Below are positions 56,457 through 64,000 of a stretch of 64,000 bases of DNA, one piece after another. Source of the DNA: Burkholderia ubonensis (GTDB lineage: Bacteria > Pseudomonadota > Gammaproteobacteria > Burkholderiales > Burkholderiaceae); NCBI RefSeq assembly GCF_902833085.1, contig NZ_CADFEB010000007.1, positions 372,001 to 436,000 of the forward strand. The letters run 5' to 3'. A program made the position numbers and the translations under genes. The notes beneath the pieces were generated by a model. It was given only the letters and a program-made list of their open reading frames with translations. It did not search any database and was not told where the DNA came from. Numbering within the stretch: position 1 is the stretch's first letter; every line of letters begins with the position of its first letter.

Positions 56457-56605
56457 GGTCGGTCGGGCGGCAGACGGGGCAATGGACTGCGGACAGTCTG
56501 CCTGAACGCCCGTCAGGGTTGGGTTACGTCAGGTTACACCCGCTGACGAAAAGGTGACGGAAGCAATTTAGCGCCTTCGTCCCGTCCCGCCGCCGTCGAC
56601 GCCGG

Positions 56606-58684
56606 TCAATACCGCGCATCCTTGGGCTTGCCGCCCTTCGGCCAGTCGTGGATCTTGTCCGGGAAATCCGGGCGCGGCTGCGTCGTGAACCACGCGGCAA
56701 CGTCGACCGCATCCTGATCGCTCAACCCGCCTTGCCCGAGCGGGAAGCGATTGTGCGAGCCGATCGACATGTTGTGCTTCACGAACGCCGCGGCGGTGTA
56801 AAGGCGCGCCATGCCGGCCCCGATGTTGAACGACTGGTCGCCCCACAGCGGCGGATAGATCGGCGTGCCGTCGGCGCGTCGCGTGCCGGCGCCGTCCGCG
56901 CCGTGGCACGACGCGCATTGCGCGGCGTACACCGCCTTGCCGTGCGTCAGGTCAGGCTGCAGCGCGGTGTCGATCTTGCCGACCCCGCGCCCCGGAAGCT
57001 TGTCCTTCGGGTGCGCGCCGTTCTGCATCCAGTCGAAGTACGCGACCATCGCCTTCATGTCGTCCGAATCGACCGGCAGCGGCGTGCCGTTCATCGAGCG
57101 CCGGAAGCAGCCGTTGATGCGCTCCGCCAGCGACAGCACCTTGCCGGCACGCGGCGCATAGCTCGGGAACTGGGCGGACAGGCCGAGGTACGGCGACGCG
57201 AGCGCGACGGTGCCGCTGTTCAGGTGGCAGCTCGCGCAGTTGAGCGACGCGCCGACGTGGTTCGGCAGCAGCGCTTTCGTGTCGAGATTCAGGCGCATGC
57301 CCCTGATCAGTTGCGCGGCGTTCGGCTGGTCGAGCAGCGTCGCGAAGCGCGGGGTGGGGAACGACGACGCATCGCCGTTGCCGATCGCCAGCGTCCGGCG
57401 CATCCGGGCGACGTCCGACGCCAGGATCGGATCCTCGCGGTCGCCCCACGCAGAACGGACGAACGTCAGGATCTCGGCCAGCTCCTGGTTGGAGAGCAGG
57501 TTGAACGCCGGCATCGTGTAGACGCGCGGATGGGCGCCGGTGCGCGGCGACGTCCATCCGGTCAGCACGACGTGAATCAGCGAGGCCGGGTCCTTCGACA
57601 GCACGGCGGGATTGCGGGACAACGGCGGAAACACCGGCGAGAACCCGCCGCCGTCGGCCTGATGGCAGCCGATGCAGAACTGCGCGTAGCCGAGACCGCC
57701 CTTCGACGCATACAACGCGTCGGGCGCGCTGCCCGCCGGTTCGCCGCGCATCGGCGCTTCGGCGCTTCGCCGGTCGGCCGTCAGGTTCGGCAGCGATTGC
57801 AGATAGACGCCCATCGAGGTGAGGTCCGCGTCGCTGATGTACTGCGTACTGTGGTGAACGACATCCGTCATGCCGCCGCTGGCGATCGCATAGCGATTCC
57901 TGCCGGTCTTGAGGAACGTGACGAAATCCTCGACGGGCCACAGCGCGCGCAGATTGACGGCCCGCCACGACTCGACCGTCGCGCCGGAGAGATAGAGCGG
58001 CCCGTTGCCGCCCGCCTCGGACATGGCCTTTTCCTGGAACGCGAGGCCGCGCGGCGTATGACACGCGCCGCAATGCCCCGGGCCCTGGGTCAGGTAGGCG
58101 CCGCGGTTCCAGGTCGCGTCCCTGGCGGGGTTGGGCCGGTAGGGCGTGTCGTCGACGAACAGCGCATTCCACAGCGCGAGCCCCCAGCGCTGGTTGAACG
58201 GCCATTTGATGCCGAGCGGCTTGTTCTCCTGCCTGACCGGCGCGACACCCTGTTTCAGGTACGCGAAGAGGGCGCGCATGTCGTCGTCGCTGAACTTCGC
58301 GAACGACGGGTAGGGCATCGCCGGATACAGGTGATGGCCGTCGGCCGCGATGCCCTTGCGCATCGCCCGGTCGAATTGCTCGAACGTATAGCGGCCGATG
58401 CCGGTCGCGTCGTCGGGCGTGATGTTGGTCGAATGGACGGCGCCGAACGGCGTGCTCATCGACAGGCCGCCCGCGAGGGGCCGGCCGTTCGGCGCGGTAT
58501 GGCACGCGACGCAGTCGGCGATGCGCGCGACGTACGCGCCTTTGTTCAGCAGCTCGGCGTCGCCGGACTGCGGGGCGGCCGACGCCGTGGCCGGGATGAA
58601 GAACAACAGCATGTGCAACAGCGCGGCGATCGATGCGGCCGCTTTGACGAAGGTCCGAATCCGACTGCTTGTCGATGATTTCAT
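56606..58684 (-). CDS. Pentahaem cytochrome c: trihaem module fused to a TsdA-like dihaem module
   Basis: A 692-residue exported cytochrome with signal peptide to about residue 37. Five haem motifs: CVACH (58-62), CGACH (205-209), CIGCH (337-341), CASCH (483-487), CASCH (590-594). The first 430 residues match the trihaem cytochrome subunit of membrane alcohol/gluconate dehydrogenases (TNITPDDATGIGRYTFEQFD, PAMPYPSFAKFSDDDMRALF). From about residue 440 to the end the sequence resembles the TsdA-like protein at 4567-5526 (INGCFRRSMNG, CASCHGADGAGTRRADGTPI, YPPLWGDQSFNIGAGM). An alcohol-dehydrogenase-type cytochrome has thus acquired a thiosulfate-dehydrogenase-type domain. No dehydrogenase catalytic subunit lies beside it. 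Confidence 0.88.
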   Translation of the reverse strand: MKSSTSSRIRTFVKAAASIAALLHMLLFFIPATASAAPQSGDAELLNKGAYVARIADCVACHTAPNGRPLAGGLSMSTPFGAVHSTNITPDDATGIGRYTFEQFDRAMRKGIAADGHHLYPAMPYPSFAKFSDDDMRALFAYLKQGVAPVRQENKPLGIKWPFNQRWGLALWNALFVDDTPYRPNPARDATWNRGAYLTQGPGHCGACHTPRGLAFQEKAMSEAGGNGPLYLSGATVESWRAVNLRALWPVEDFVTFLKTGRNRYAIASGGMTDVVHHSTQYISDADLTSMGVYLQSLPNLTADRRSAEAPMRGEPAGSAPDALYASKGGLGYAQFCIGCHQADGGGFSPVFPPLSRNPAVLSKDPASLIHVVLTGWTSPRTGAHPRVYTMPAFNLLSNQELAEILTFVRSAWGDREDPILASDVARMRRTLAIGNGDASSFPTPRFATLLDQPNAAQLIRGMRLNLDTKALLPNHVGASLNCASCHLNSGTVALASPYLGLSAQFPSYAPRAGKVLSLAERINGCFRRSMNGTPLPVDSDDMKAMVAYFDWMQNGAHPKDKLPGRGVGKIDTALQPDLTHGKAVYAAQCASCHGADGAGTRRADGTPIYPPLWGDQSFNIGAGMARLYTAAAFVKHNMSIGSHNRFPLGQGGLSDQDAVDVAAWFTTQPRPDFPDKIHDWPKGGKPKDARY

Positions 58685-58894
58685 TACGTGTGGGAAGTTA
58701 TTGTTTTGCGCGACGATTCATCGTATCGCCGTCGGCCATGGCATTTACCTGACGGGAATCAACAAGCAGCCGATCGGTTGTGGAATGCCTGTTCAATCGG
58801 CTTCGCGTCGGCAGCGGTGCGAAAGAATGTCGCAGCGCCGGCCGTCGAGCGCGCACTAGAGTCGATGTCGTACCCGCAGAGGCGACGTCGAATC

Positions 58895-59095
58895 ATGGCC
58901 AAGAAATTTCCGCTGCATCCCGTTCACCCGGAAAGAATTTGCTGGGGCTGCGACAACTACTGCCCGACCCGGTCGATGCGTTGCGGCAACGGCTCCAGCC
59001 GTACCCAGCATCCCGCCGAGCTGCTCGGCGACGACTGGTATCAGTACGGCGACTGGGGCATCGAATGTCCGGATGCACCTGCCGAGACAGGTTGA
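58895..59095 (+). CDS. DUF3079 family small Cys-rich protein
   Basis: A 66-residue protein: MAKKFPLHPVHPERICWGCD, then NYCPTRSMRCGNGSSRTQHP, then DDWYQYGDWGIECPD. CWGCD, YCP and RCGNG resemble a small zinc-binding module; function unknown. Residue composition and the match to the DUF3079 pattern support a real gene although it is short. It lies just before the hcp promoter but has no visible link with it. Confidence 0.75.
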   Translation: MAKKFPLHPVHPERICWGCDNYCPTRSMRCGNGSSRTQHPAELLGDDWYQYGDWGIECPDAPAETG

Positions 59096-59158
59096 CGCAG
59101 CACCTCGTTTCTTGATCGGCGTCAGGGTATCGAAACGGCGGACGGAACATCATAAAAA

Positions 59159-59181
59159 AAGATGCACGAAAAGAGCATCTT
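59159..59181. promoter_or_regulatory. NsrR-type operator of hcp-hcr
   Basis: A 23-bp imperfect palindrome: AAGATGC, nine bases ACGAAAAGA, then GCATCTT. Both arms and the spacing equal the NsrR consensus (AAGATGC-N9-GCATCTT). It lies about 90 bases before the hcp GTG. NsrR is a nitric-oxide-sensing iron-sulfur repressor that controls hcp-hcr in many beta- and gammaproteobacteria. In the minus direction the same sequence looks like a terminator stem with a T-run. Confidence 0.75.
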
Positions 59182-59269
59182 GAAGCGGGCGAGCTGCGTG
59201 GCCGAGCGGAACGCGTGTTCCGCCGCCGCCTGCGCCGACCCGTGCCCCACGATCAAAAAGGAGAAACCC

Positions 59270-60937
59270 GTGTTTTGCTACCAATGCGAACAGACTGACC
59301 GGACCGGTGCGCGGCCCGGCTGTGCGTCGGCGAAGGGGAATTGCGGCAAGGACGCGACGACGGCCGACCTGCAGGACCTGCTGGTTCATGCGGTGAAGGG
59401 CATCGCGCAGTACGGCGCGCTCGCGCGCGGCATGGGCGAGCCCGACCGCGAGGCCGACCGGTTCGTGCTGTACGCGATGTTCACGACGCTGACCAACGTG
59501 AACTTTCATGCGGCGCGCTTCGTGGCGCTGCTGCGCGAGGCCGCGCAGATCCGCGATCGGGTGAAGGGCGTGTGCGAGGCGGTCGCGCGGGACACGGGCA
59601 CGACCTTGCCGACGCTGTCGGGGCCGGCAACGTGGCAGCCGGCGGCGGAGCTGGCCGGCATGCTGGAGCAGGCCGCGAACGTCGGCATCGACGCAGGCGC
59701 CGACAAGGTCGGCGCGGACATCATCGGCCTGCGTGCGCTGGTGGTCTACGGCCTGAAAGGCGTGTGCGCGTATGCGCATCATGCGCAGGTGCTCGGCTAC
59801 GAGAGCGACGAGGTGTATGCGGGCATCGAGGCGGCGCTTGATTTTCTCGCGCACGATCCGGCCGACGTCGACGCGCTGCTGGCGAAGGCGCTCGAACTGG
59901 GCCGGCTGAACCTGAAGGTGATGGAGTTGCTCGACAGCGCGAACACCGGCCGCTTCGGCGCGCAGCAGCCCACGTCGGTGCGCGTGACGCCGGTGGCGGG
60001 CAAGGCGATCCTCGTGTCCGGCCATGATCTCGGCGACCTGCATGCGCTGCTCGAACAGACCGCGGGAACCGGCATCCAGGTCTACACGCACGGCGAAATG
60101 CTGCCGGCCCATGCGTACCCGACGCTCAAGGCGTTCCCGCATCTCGCCGGCAACTACGGCGGCGCGTGGCAGGACCAGCAGAGCGACTTCGCGCATTTCC
60201 CCGGCCCGATCCTGATGACGTCCAACTGCATCATCGAGCCGTTGCCGCAGTACCGGCAGCGCATCTTCACGACGGGGCCGGTGGGCTGGCCGGGCGTGCG
60301 CCATCTCGAGCACCACGATTTCTCGACGCTGATCCAGGCGGCGCGGGCGTTGCCCGGCTTCCCGGCGACGGCGCCGGAAGAGACCATCACGGTCGGCTTC
60401 GGCCGGCACGCGGTGCTCGGCGTCGCGGACAAGGTGATCGACGCGGTCAAGGCCGGCCAGATTCGCCACTTCTTCCTGATCGGCGGCTGCGACGGCGCCG
60501 CGCCGGGCCGCAACTACTACACGGAATTCGCGGAGCAGGCGCCCGGCGATACGGTCGTGATGACGCTCGGCTGCAACAAGTACCGCTTCAACCGGCATGC
60601 ATTCGGCGACATCGGCGGCATCCCGCGCCTGCTCGACATCGGGCAGTGCAACGACAGCTACTCGGCGATCCGCATTGCGACCGCGCTTGCCGATGCGTTC
60701 GAGTGCGGCGTGAACGACCTGCCGTTGTCGCTGGTGATCTCGTGGTTCGAGCAGAAGGCGGCGGCGGTGCTGCTGACGCTGCTCGCGCTCGGCCTGCGCA
60801 ACATCCGGCTCGGGCCGACGCTGCCGGCGTTCCTCACGCCGGGCGTGCTCGACGTGCTGGTCGAGCAGTTCGGCATCCAGCCGATCGGGGAGGCCGGCGC
60901 CGATCTCGCCGCGTCGCTGTCGCGCCAGGCCGCTTGA
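59270..60937 (+). CDS. hcp: Hybrid cluster protein (hydroxylamine reductase/NO reductase)
   Basis: A 555-residue iron-sulfur enzyme that reduces hydroxylamine to ammonia and, in bacteria, detoxifies nitric oxide and controls S-nitrosylation. The N-terminus [20 protein letters not shown] with [10 protein letters not shown] provides the four Cys of the [4Fe-4S] cluster. Hybrid-cluster ligands are visible in [25 protein letters not shown] and [11 protein letters not shown]. The start is GTG at 59270, eight bases from AAGGAGAAACCC; an upstream in-frame ATG (59162) lies inside the operator. It is the first gene of hcp-hcr. Confidence 0.94.
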   Translation: MFCYQCEQTDRTGARPGCASAKGNCGKDATTADLQDLLVHAVKGIAQYGALARGMGEPDREADRFVLYAMFTTLTNVNFHAARFVALLREAAQIRDRVKGVCEAVARDTGTTLPTLSGPATWQPAAELAGMLEQAANVGIDAGADKVGADIIGLRALVVYGLKGVCAYAHHAQVLGYESDEVYAGIEAALDFLAHDPADVDALLAKALELGRLNLKVMELLDSANTGRFGAQQPTSVRVTPVAGKAILVSGHDLGDLHALLEQTAGTGIQVYTHGEMLPAHAYPTLKAFPHLAGNYGGAWQDQQSDFAHFPGPILMTSNCIIEPLPQYRQRIFTTGPVGWPGVRHLEHHDFSTLIQAARALPGFPATAPEETITVGFGRHAVLGVADKVIDAVKAGQIRHFFLIGGCDGAAPGRNYYTEFAEQAPGDTVVMTLGCNKYRFNRHAFGDIGGIPRLLDIGQCNDSYSAIRIATALADAFECGVNDLPLSLVISWFEQKAAAVLLTLLALGLRNIRLGPTLPAFLTPGVLDVLVEQFGIQPIGEAGADLAASLSRQAA

Positions 60938-60962
60938 CGCGCGTCGTGAAGGAATCCTTCGG

Positions 60963-61985
60963 ATGACCTATCAGATCGAGATCACGACGCGCGACGGGCA
61001 GCCGTTCGGCTTCGCGTGCGAGGACGGGCAGGATCTGCTCACGGCGGCCGCCGAGGCCGGCATCACGCTGCCGTCGCAATGCCGGCGCGGCAGTTGCGGC
61101 GCGTGTCACGCCACGGTTGCCGACGGCGACTACGACTTGCAGGCGCACGGCATCGACGCGCTGCCGGCCGGCCAGCCGGGCGCGATCCTGATGTGCCGGA
61201 CGACGCCGCGCAGCGACTTGCGCGTCGTCGCGCCGTACGACCACACGAAGGTGCTGCTGCAGCCGGTGCCGGTACGCATCGCGCGGATCGCGGCGCTCGA
61301 TATGGTCGCGGACCAGACGATGCGCGTCGAGCTGCAGGTCGAGCTCGACGACGCGAACGGTTCGGCCGTGGAGTTCGAGGCCGGCCAGTTCGCGGAGCTG
61401 GAGGTGCCGGGCAGCGGCGTGCGCCGGCCGTTTTCGCTTGCCAACACGAGCAACTGGGAGGGGCGCCTCGAATTCCTGATCCGCCTGCGGCCGGACGGAT
61501 GGTTCTCGAAATACCTGCGGGAGCGCGCGCAGCTGGGCGATCCGCTGACCGTGCGCGCGCCGATGGGCGGCTTCGGCCTGTTCGCGGAAAGCCTGCGGCC
61601 GCGCTGGTTCGTCGCGGGCGGCACGGGGCTCGCACCGATCCTGTCGATGCTGCGGCGGATGGCCGAGTATCAGGAGATGATCGACGCAAGGCTGTTCTTC
61701 GGCGTGAACCGGCAAAGCGAACTGTTCATGCTCGACGCATTGCAGCAGTTGCAGGCCGACATGCCGCAGTTGAAGGTGGATCTCTGCGTGTGGCATCCGC
61801 GCGATGACTGGTCGGGGTTTCGTGGCACGCCGGTGGATGCGTTGAGCGCGGCGCTGGCGGGCACGGGCGTGCGGCCGGATATCTACGTGTGCGGGCCGCC
61901 GGCGCTCGTGCGGGGCGTGCAGGCTGCTGCTGTTGCGGCCGGCGTGCCTGACGCGCAGTTCGCGAGCGAGCGCTTCACGGCGTGA
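60963..61985 (+). CDS. hcr: NADH oxidoreductase for hybrid cluster protein
   Basis: A 340-residue electron-transfer partner of Hcp. A [2Fe-2S] ferredoxin domain at residues 1-90 has the Cys pattern in QCRRGSCGACHATV and a later Cys in ILMCRTTP. An FAD domain follows (RPFSLANTSNWEGRLEFLIR, FRLRP-type segments) and an NAD(H) domain (FVAGGTGLAPILSMLRRMAE, DIYVCGPPALVRG). The domain order ferredoxin-FAD-NAD is like phenol hydroxylase reductases, whereas E. coli Hcr has the ferredoxin at the other end. It starts 25 bases after hcp, so it is cotranscribed and NO-induced with it. Confidence 0.88.
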   Translation: MTYQIEITTRDGQPFGFACEDGQDLLTAAAEAGITLPSQCRRGSCGACHATVADGDYDLQAHGIDALPAGQPGAILMCRTTPRSDLRVVAPYDHTKVLLQPVPVRIARIAALDMVADQTMRVELQVELDDANGSAVEFEAGQFAELEVPGSGVRRPFSLANTSNWEGRLEFLIRLRPDGWFSKYLRERAQLGDPLTVRAPMGGFGLFAESLRPRWFVAGGTGLAPILSMLRRMAEYQEMIDARLFFGVNRQSELFMLDALQQLQADMPQLKVDLCVWHPRDDWSGFRGTPVDALSAALAGTGVRPDIYVCGPPALVRGVQAAAVAAGVPDAQFASERFTA

Positions 61986-62189
61986 AGCTCGTGTGTGGTA
62001 ACGGGCGTGTGCGCGGTGCGTGCGCCCGTTTGACGCATTGGCGGTGCGACAGGAAACCACAGGTGTGCTGCTGTTCACAGATTTACGATGTATGCATGTT
62101 CAAGCGGGACGCAATGTTTGGCCAGGTTGCGGGTTCCGCGTGAAGCCGATGTGTGTTGAGAGTCGTTATTAAGTTAGTGAGGAATCCAA

Positions 62190-62300
62190 ATGCTTAACGT
62201 CACCTCCGTTCTGATCAGTCTGGCTCCGATGTGGGCGATTTTGCTGGTCGCATCCTCGGCGGCCGCATATCTTGTGTTTTGGCGCAAGGTCATCAAATAA
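62190..62300 (+). CDS. Small single-helix membrane protein (36 residues)
   Basis: MLNVTSVLISLAPMWAILLV, then ASSAAAYLVFWRKVIK and stop. A GAGGAATCC lies just before the ATG. One membrane helix occupies residues 7-29, followed by a positive C-terminus (WRKVIK), a classic inner-membrane small protein. It is below usual annotation limits. A bidirectional terminator follows at 62334. Function unknown; such peptides often modulate membrane transporters or sensors. Confidence 0.6.
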   Translation: MLNVTSVLISLAPMWAILLVASSAAAYLVFWRKVIK

Positions 62301-62333
62301 AGGCCGCCGGATATGCTGTCGATGACCCGATGA

Positions 62334-62368
62334 AAAACCCTCGCGACCGTTCGGCATGCGAGGGTTTT
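62334..62368. terminator. Bidirectional intrinsic terminator
   Basis: AAAACCCTCGC (62334-62344) pairs with GCGAGGGTTTT (62358-62368), 11 pairs with a 13-base loop. A/T-runs lie on both sides, so it works in both directions. It separates the plus-strand small membrane gene from the minus-strand frameshifted gene. Confidence 0.85.
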
Positions 62369-62390
62369 GCGTGCAAGTGCAAGTGCTGAA

Positions 62391-62548
62391 TCAGTGCCGC
62401 TTGTCTTCGAGATAATTGCGGATCACGTCGGCAAACGACGCATTCACCTTCAACCCGAGCGCTTCCGCTCGCGACGTATCAGCTTCACGACATCGTCCCC
62501 CGCGACGCGGGCGTCGACCGCGCTGCGTTCGTTACCGCTTTGGGACAT
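62391..62548 (-). pseudogene. Frameshifted small gene of unknown function
   Basis: On the minus strand an ATG at 62548 opens MSQSGNERSAVDARVAGDDV, then VKLIRRERKRSG and stop. In a different frame over the same region the sequence continues as a good protein: RAEALGLKVNASFADVIRNY, then LEDKRH and stop at 62391. Joining the frames gives about 52 residues ending just before the bidirectional terminator, as a real gene would. A single insertion or deletion near KLIRRE best explains this. The family is not recognised. Confidence 0.5.
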
Positions 62549-62661
62549 GCTCGTGCGCGGACGCCGTCAGGTGCGGCAAATCTGCGTGAATAAATCGCGT
62601 CGCAGAATTCCGCGGACGTCGCTTGCCGACCCGAAGCGGACGGGGAGGTCCCCTAAAGCGG

Positions 62662-63408
62662 TCACTTATCGACACGTTGCAGTTGGACCCCATTCAATGC
62701 TTCGAGATACGATCCGGGCACCGGTTGAATTTCGCCATCAGAGTCCTTCACACGAATGGTCGAACCCGCGACGACGACTTGCATGCCGGATGGCAAGGCT
62801 AAGAATTGGACCAGGTCTGGCCTGTTAACGCCCAATTGATAAAGTGAAATTTTGACGTACCGCGATGGGTCCTGTGAGCCAGCTTCGTCATTCAGATCGG
62901 TGAGCGTCCAACCGGAGTCGGTTTCTCGAGCCGGGTAGCGAGTCAGCAGCACGCTACTGGCGCTCTTGTAATCGACATGTACCACTGCGCTTTGCCGAAG
63001 TGACGGAAAGTCAGGCTCCTGGGTGAGCGCAACGCTCGCGACGATATCTTTCTGATTGCGCAGGTGCTTAAGCGTACTGTCGACGGAGTCGATAAACTCG
63101 ATTGGAATCGCCTTCATATCGGGCTCCATGATGCGCAAAATATCATCCTTTCCAACCTCGAGCATCGTGAGCATCCAGCCGATTTGTAAAGTCTCGCCGG
63201 CGCGGAATCGTTCGCCTCCCGCAACACTTTGCTCGAGGAATCGCAGCAGCCAGCCGATGTCCACTGCGGGAATCGTTCGATCGGAAACCTGAATCTGAAA
63301 CTCTGGATGGTCGAATCTTTTGCAATTGACGGTTCTATGCACCGGATCGTTTAGCTGTTCCGTTGCTTGCTTTGAGCTGGACGATCGAAAAAATGAGCGA
63401 AAGATCAT
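62662..63408 (-). CDS. Putative immunity-type protein
   Basis: A 248-residue protein starting at the ATG at 63408 (MIFRSFFRSSSSKQATEQLN). The first part, IPAVDIGWLLRFLEQSVAGG followed by ERFRAGETLQIGWMLTMLEV, then FIDSVDSTLKHLRNQKDIVA, resembles polymorphic-toxin immunity proteins of the Imm33/DUF2185-like type; I am not certain of the family. The C-terminal half is beta-rich (SSVLLTRYPARETDSGWTLT, LQFLALPSGMQVVVAG-like strands). No signal peptide, so it would act in the cytoplasm. It may protect against a toxin encoded just beyond the right edge. Confidence 0.6.
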   Translation of the reverse strand: MIFRSFFRSSSSKQATEQLNDPVHRTVNCKRFDHPEFQIQVSDRTIPAVDIGWLLRFLEQSVAGGERFRAGETLQIGWMLTMLEVGKDDILRIMEPDMKAIPIEFIDSVDSTLKHLRNQKDIVASVALTQEPDFPSLRQSAVVHVDYKSASSVLLTRYPARETDSGWTLTDLNDEAGSQDPSRYVKISLYQLGVNRPDLVQFLALPSGMQVVVAGSTIRVKDSDGEIQPVPGSYLEALNGVQLQRVDK

Positions 63409-63748
63409 AGTTCGAATTTTTTGAATGAGAGGCGATCGGCGACGGTCCATCCGGCAATGCCGAACCCCCGCTCCTGGCCGATTACCGACGGATGCGGCCG
63501 GCTGTTGCCGACCCGAAGCGGTCCCCCGCAACATGGGTGACCGAATGGCAGCTATCGAGTGGCGAGCGGTCATCCGTTGCCCCGGTGCCTGTCGTTCACA
63601 CGGTACGCACCCCGTTGTGAGCAATCCATTGCTGCGGAGGCGGTCTTTCTCATCAGTACGGCATGAGCCCCGTACAGTACGAAGCAGCAACAAAACCACA
63701 TTGAAACGGTGTCTCCACGAAATCCAGGGAACTCCAATCCTTCCCTGT
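63409..63748. other. Gap between two minus-strand genes near the right edge
   Basis: About 340 bases with no credible gene. It contains a CGACCCGAAGCGG sequence (near 63510) that also occurs near 62630, after the frameshifted gene. Both sit in non-coding DNA, so this may be a small dispersed intergenic repeat. No terminator or operator stands out. Confidence 0.35.
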
Positions 63749-64000
63749 TTACGCGCTCCCAGTGGAACTCTTGGCTGCATTGACCATGTCTGCGATCTCC
63801 CCTTCAAGGGAACGAATCACTCGACTCAAGTCGTCCCTAGAAACGCTTCCAGATTTTATCTGGCGTTCGGGATCATCAATTCTGATACGGGCAGCGTCCG
63901 ATATCGAATTATGCAAACATCGCTGAAAGTCCAACTCATCATCAAATATCGCCTCGACTGCCTCACCGATATCGTCTATGAGAATGGCCCGCAAAGGGCA
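63749..64000 (-). CDS. Hypothetical protein, cut by the right edge
   Basis: At least 80 residues of an acidic, helical protein: AILIDDIGEAVEAIFDDELD, FQRCLHNSISDAARIRIDD and RVIRSLEGEIADMVNAAKSS. The frame is open to the window end; a TTG at 63994 could be a start but the true start is probably outside. The shape and position, just upstream of the immunity-like gene on the same strand, fit a C-terminal part of a toxin-associated or regulatory protein. Not recognised. Confidence 0.5.
   Translation of the reverse strand, partial: CPLRAILIDDIGEAVEAIFDDELDFQRCLHNSISDAARIRIDDPERQIKSGSVSRDDLSRVIRSLEGEIADMVNAAKSSTGSA

Noticed and set aside
59159-59182. Hairpin before hcp considered as a terminator
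   Set aside because: Its arms and spacing match the NsrR operator exactly, and no minus-strand gene ends there, so a regulatory site is the better reading.
62367-62828. A 153-codon plus-strand frame after the terminator
   Set aside because: It crosses the terminator and the minus-strand frameshifted gene and has random composition without a start signal.

Overview
The window looks like a Burkholderia chromosome, probably of the B. cepacia complex. It is very GC-rich with strong G/C third-position bias. It carries a Burkholderia-type porin, DUF2827 and DUF3079 proteins, a liuABCD leucine-degradation operon beside a TetR regulator, and a giant trimeric autotransporter adhesin with an ESPR signal. 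I saw no tRNA, rRNA, CRISPR array or insertion sequence.

Layout. 1-4.5 kb: a possible gene start cut by the left edge, a porin, a GFA-family protein and a secreted beta-propeller protein. 4.6-8.2 kb (minus): an electron-transfer operon with a Tat-signal protein, a molybdate-type binding protein, a dihaem cytochrome c and a TsdA-like thiosulfate dehydrogenase. 8.4-10.6 kb: a TonB siderophore receptor behind a Fur box. 10.7-17.3 kb: a TetR regulator divergent from liuABCD (isovaleryl-CoA to HMG-CoA). 17.5-34 kb: a surface locus with four DUF2827 proteins, an EAL protein, an OmpA-like lipoprotein and a 2975-residue Ser/Thr-rich adhesin. 34-35 kb: an AT-rich gene-free stretch upstream of the adhesin. 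35-41 kb: a ferritin-like protein, a small hypothetical protein, an FMN reductase, a candidate small RNA, and an isoaspartyl-peptide operon (RpiR regulator, POT permease, isoaspartyl peptidase). 41-44.5 kb: a GNAT protein and an orphan kdpB followed by a kdpE remnant. 44.5-50 kb: a lytic transglycosylase and a choline/betaine ABC transporter with a GlxA-type regulator. 50.3-52.7 kb: a lower-GC type VI secretion cargo island (PAAR, PAAR, M35-like metallopeptidase, candidate immunity protein). 52.7-58.7 kb: a PACE efflux pump/LysR pair, an NTF2-like/LysR pair, an Asp/Asn hydroxylase and a pentahaem cytochrome fusion. 58.9-62 kb: a DUF3079 protein and hcp-hcr under an NsrR-like operator. 62-64 kb: a 36-residue membrane peptide, a frameshifted small gene, an immunity-like protein and a gene cut by the right edge.

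The most interesting parts are these. (1) The adhesin-OmpA-DUF2827 locus, where the three DUF2827 genes may be glycosyltransferases acting on the adhesin stalk. (2) The kdp operon reduced to kdpB plus fused ends of kdpE. (3) The PAAR/M35/immunity island. (4) The cytochrome made of a trihaem module fused to a TsdA-like module. (5) A short transcript unit with a good promoter, an exposed CUCCUCC and a strong terminator. All functional statements are inferred from sequence; nothing was searched or computed beyond reading.
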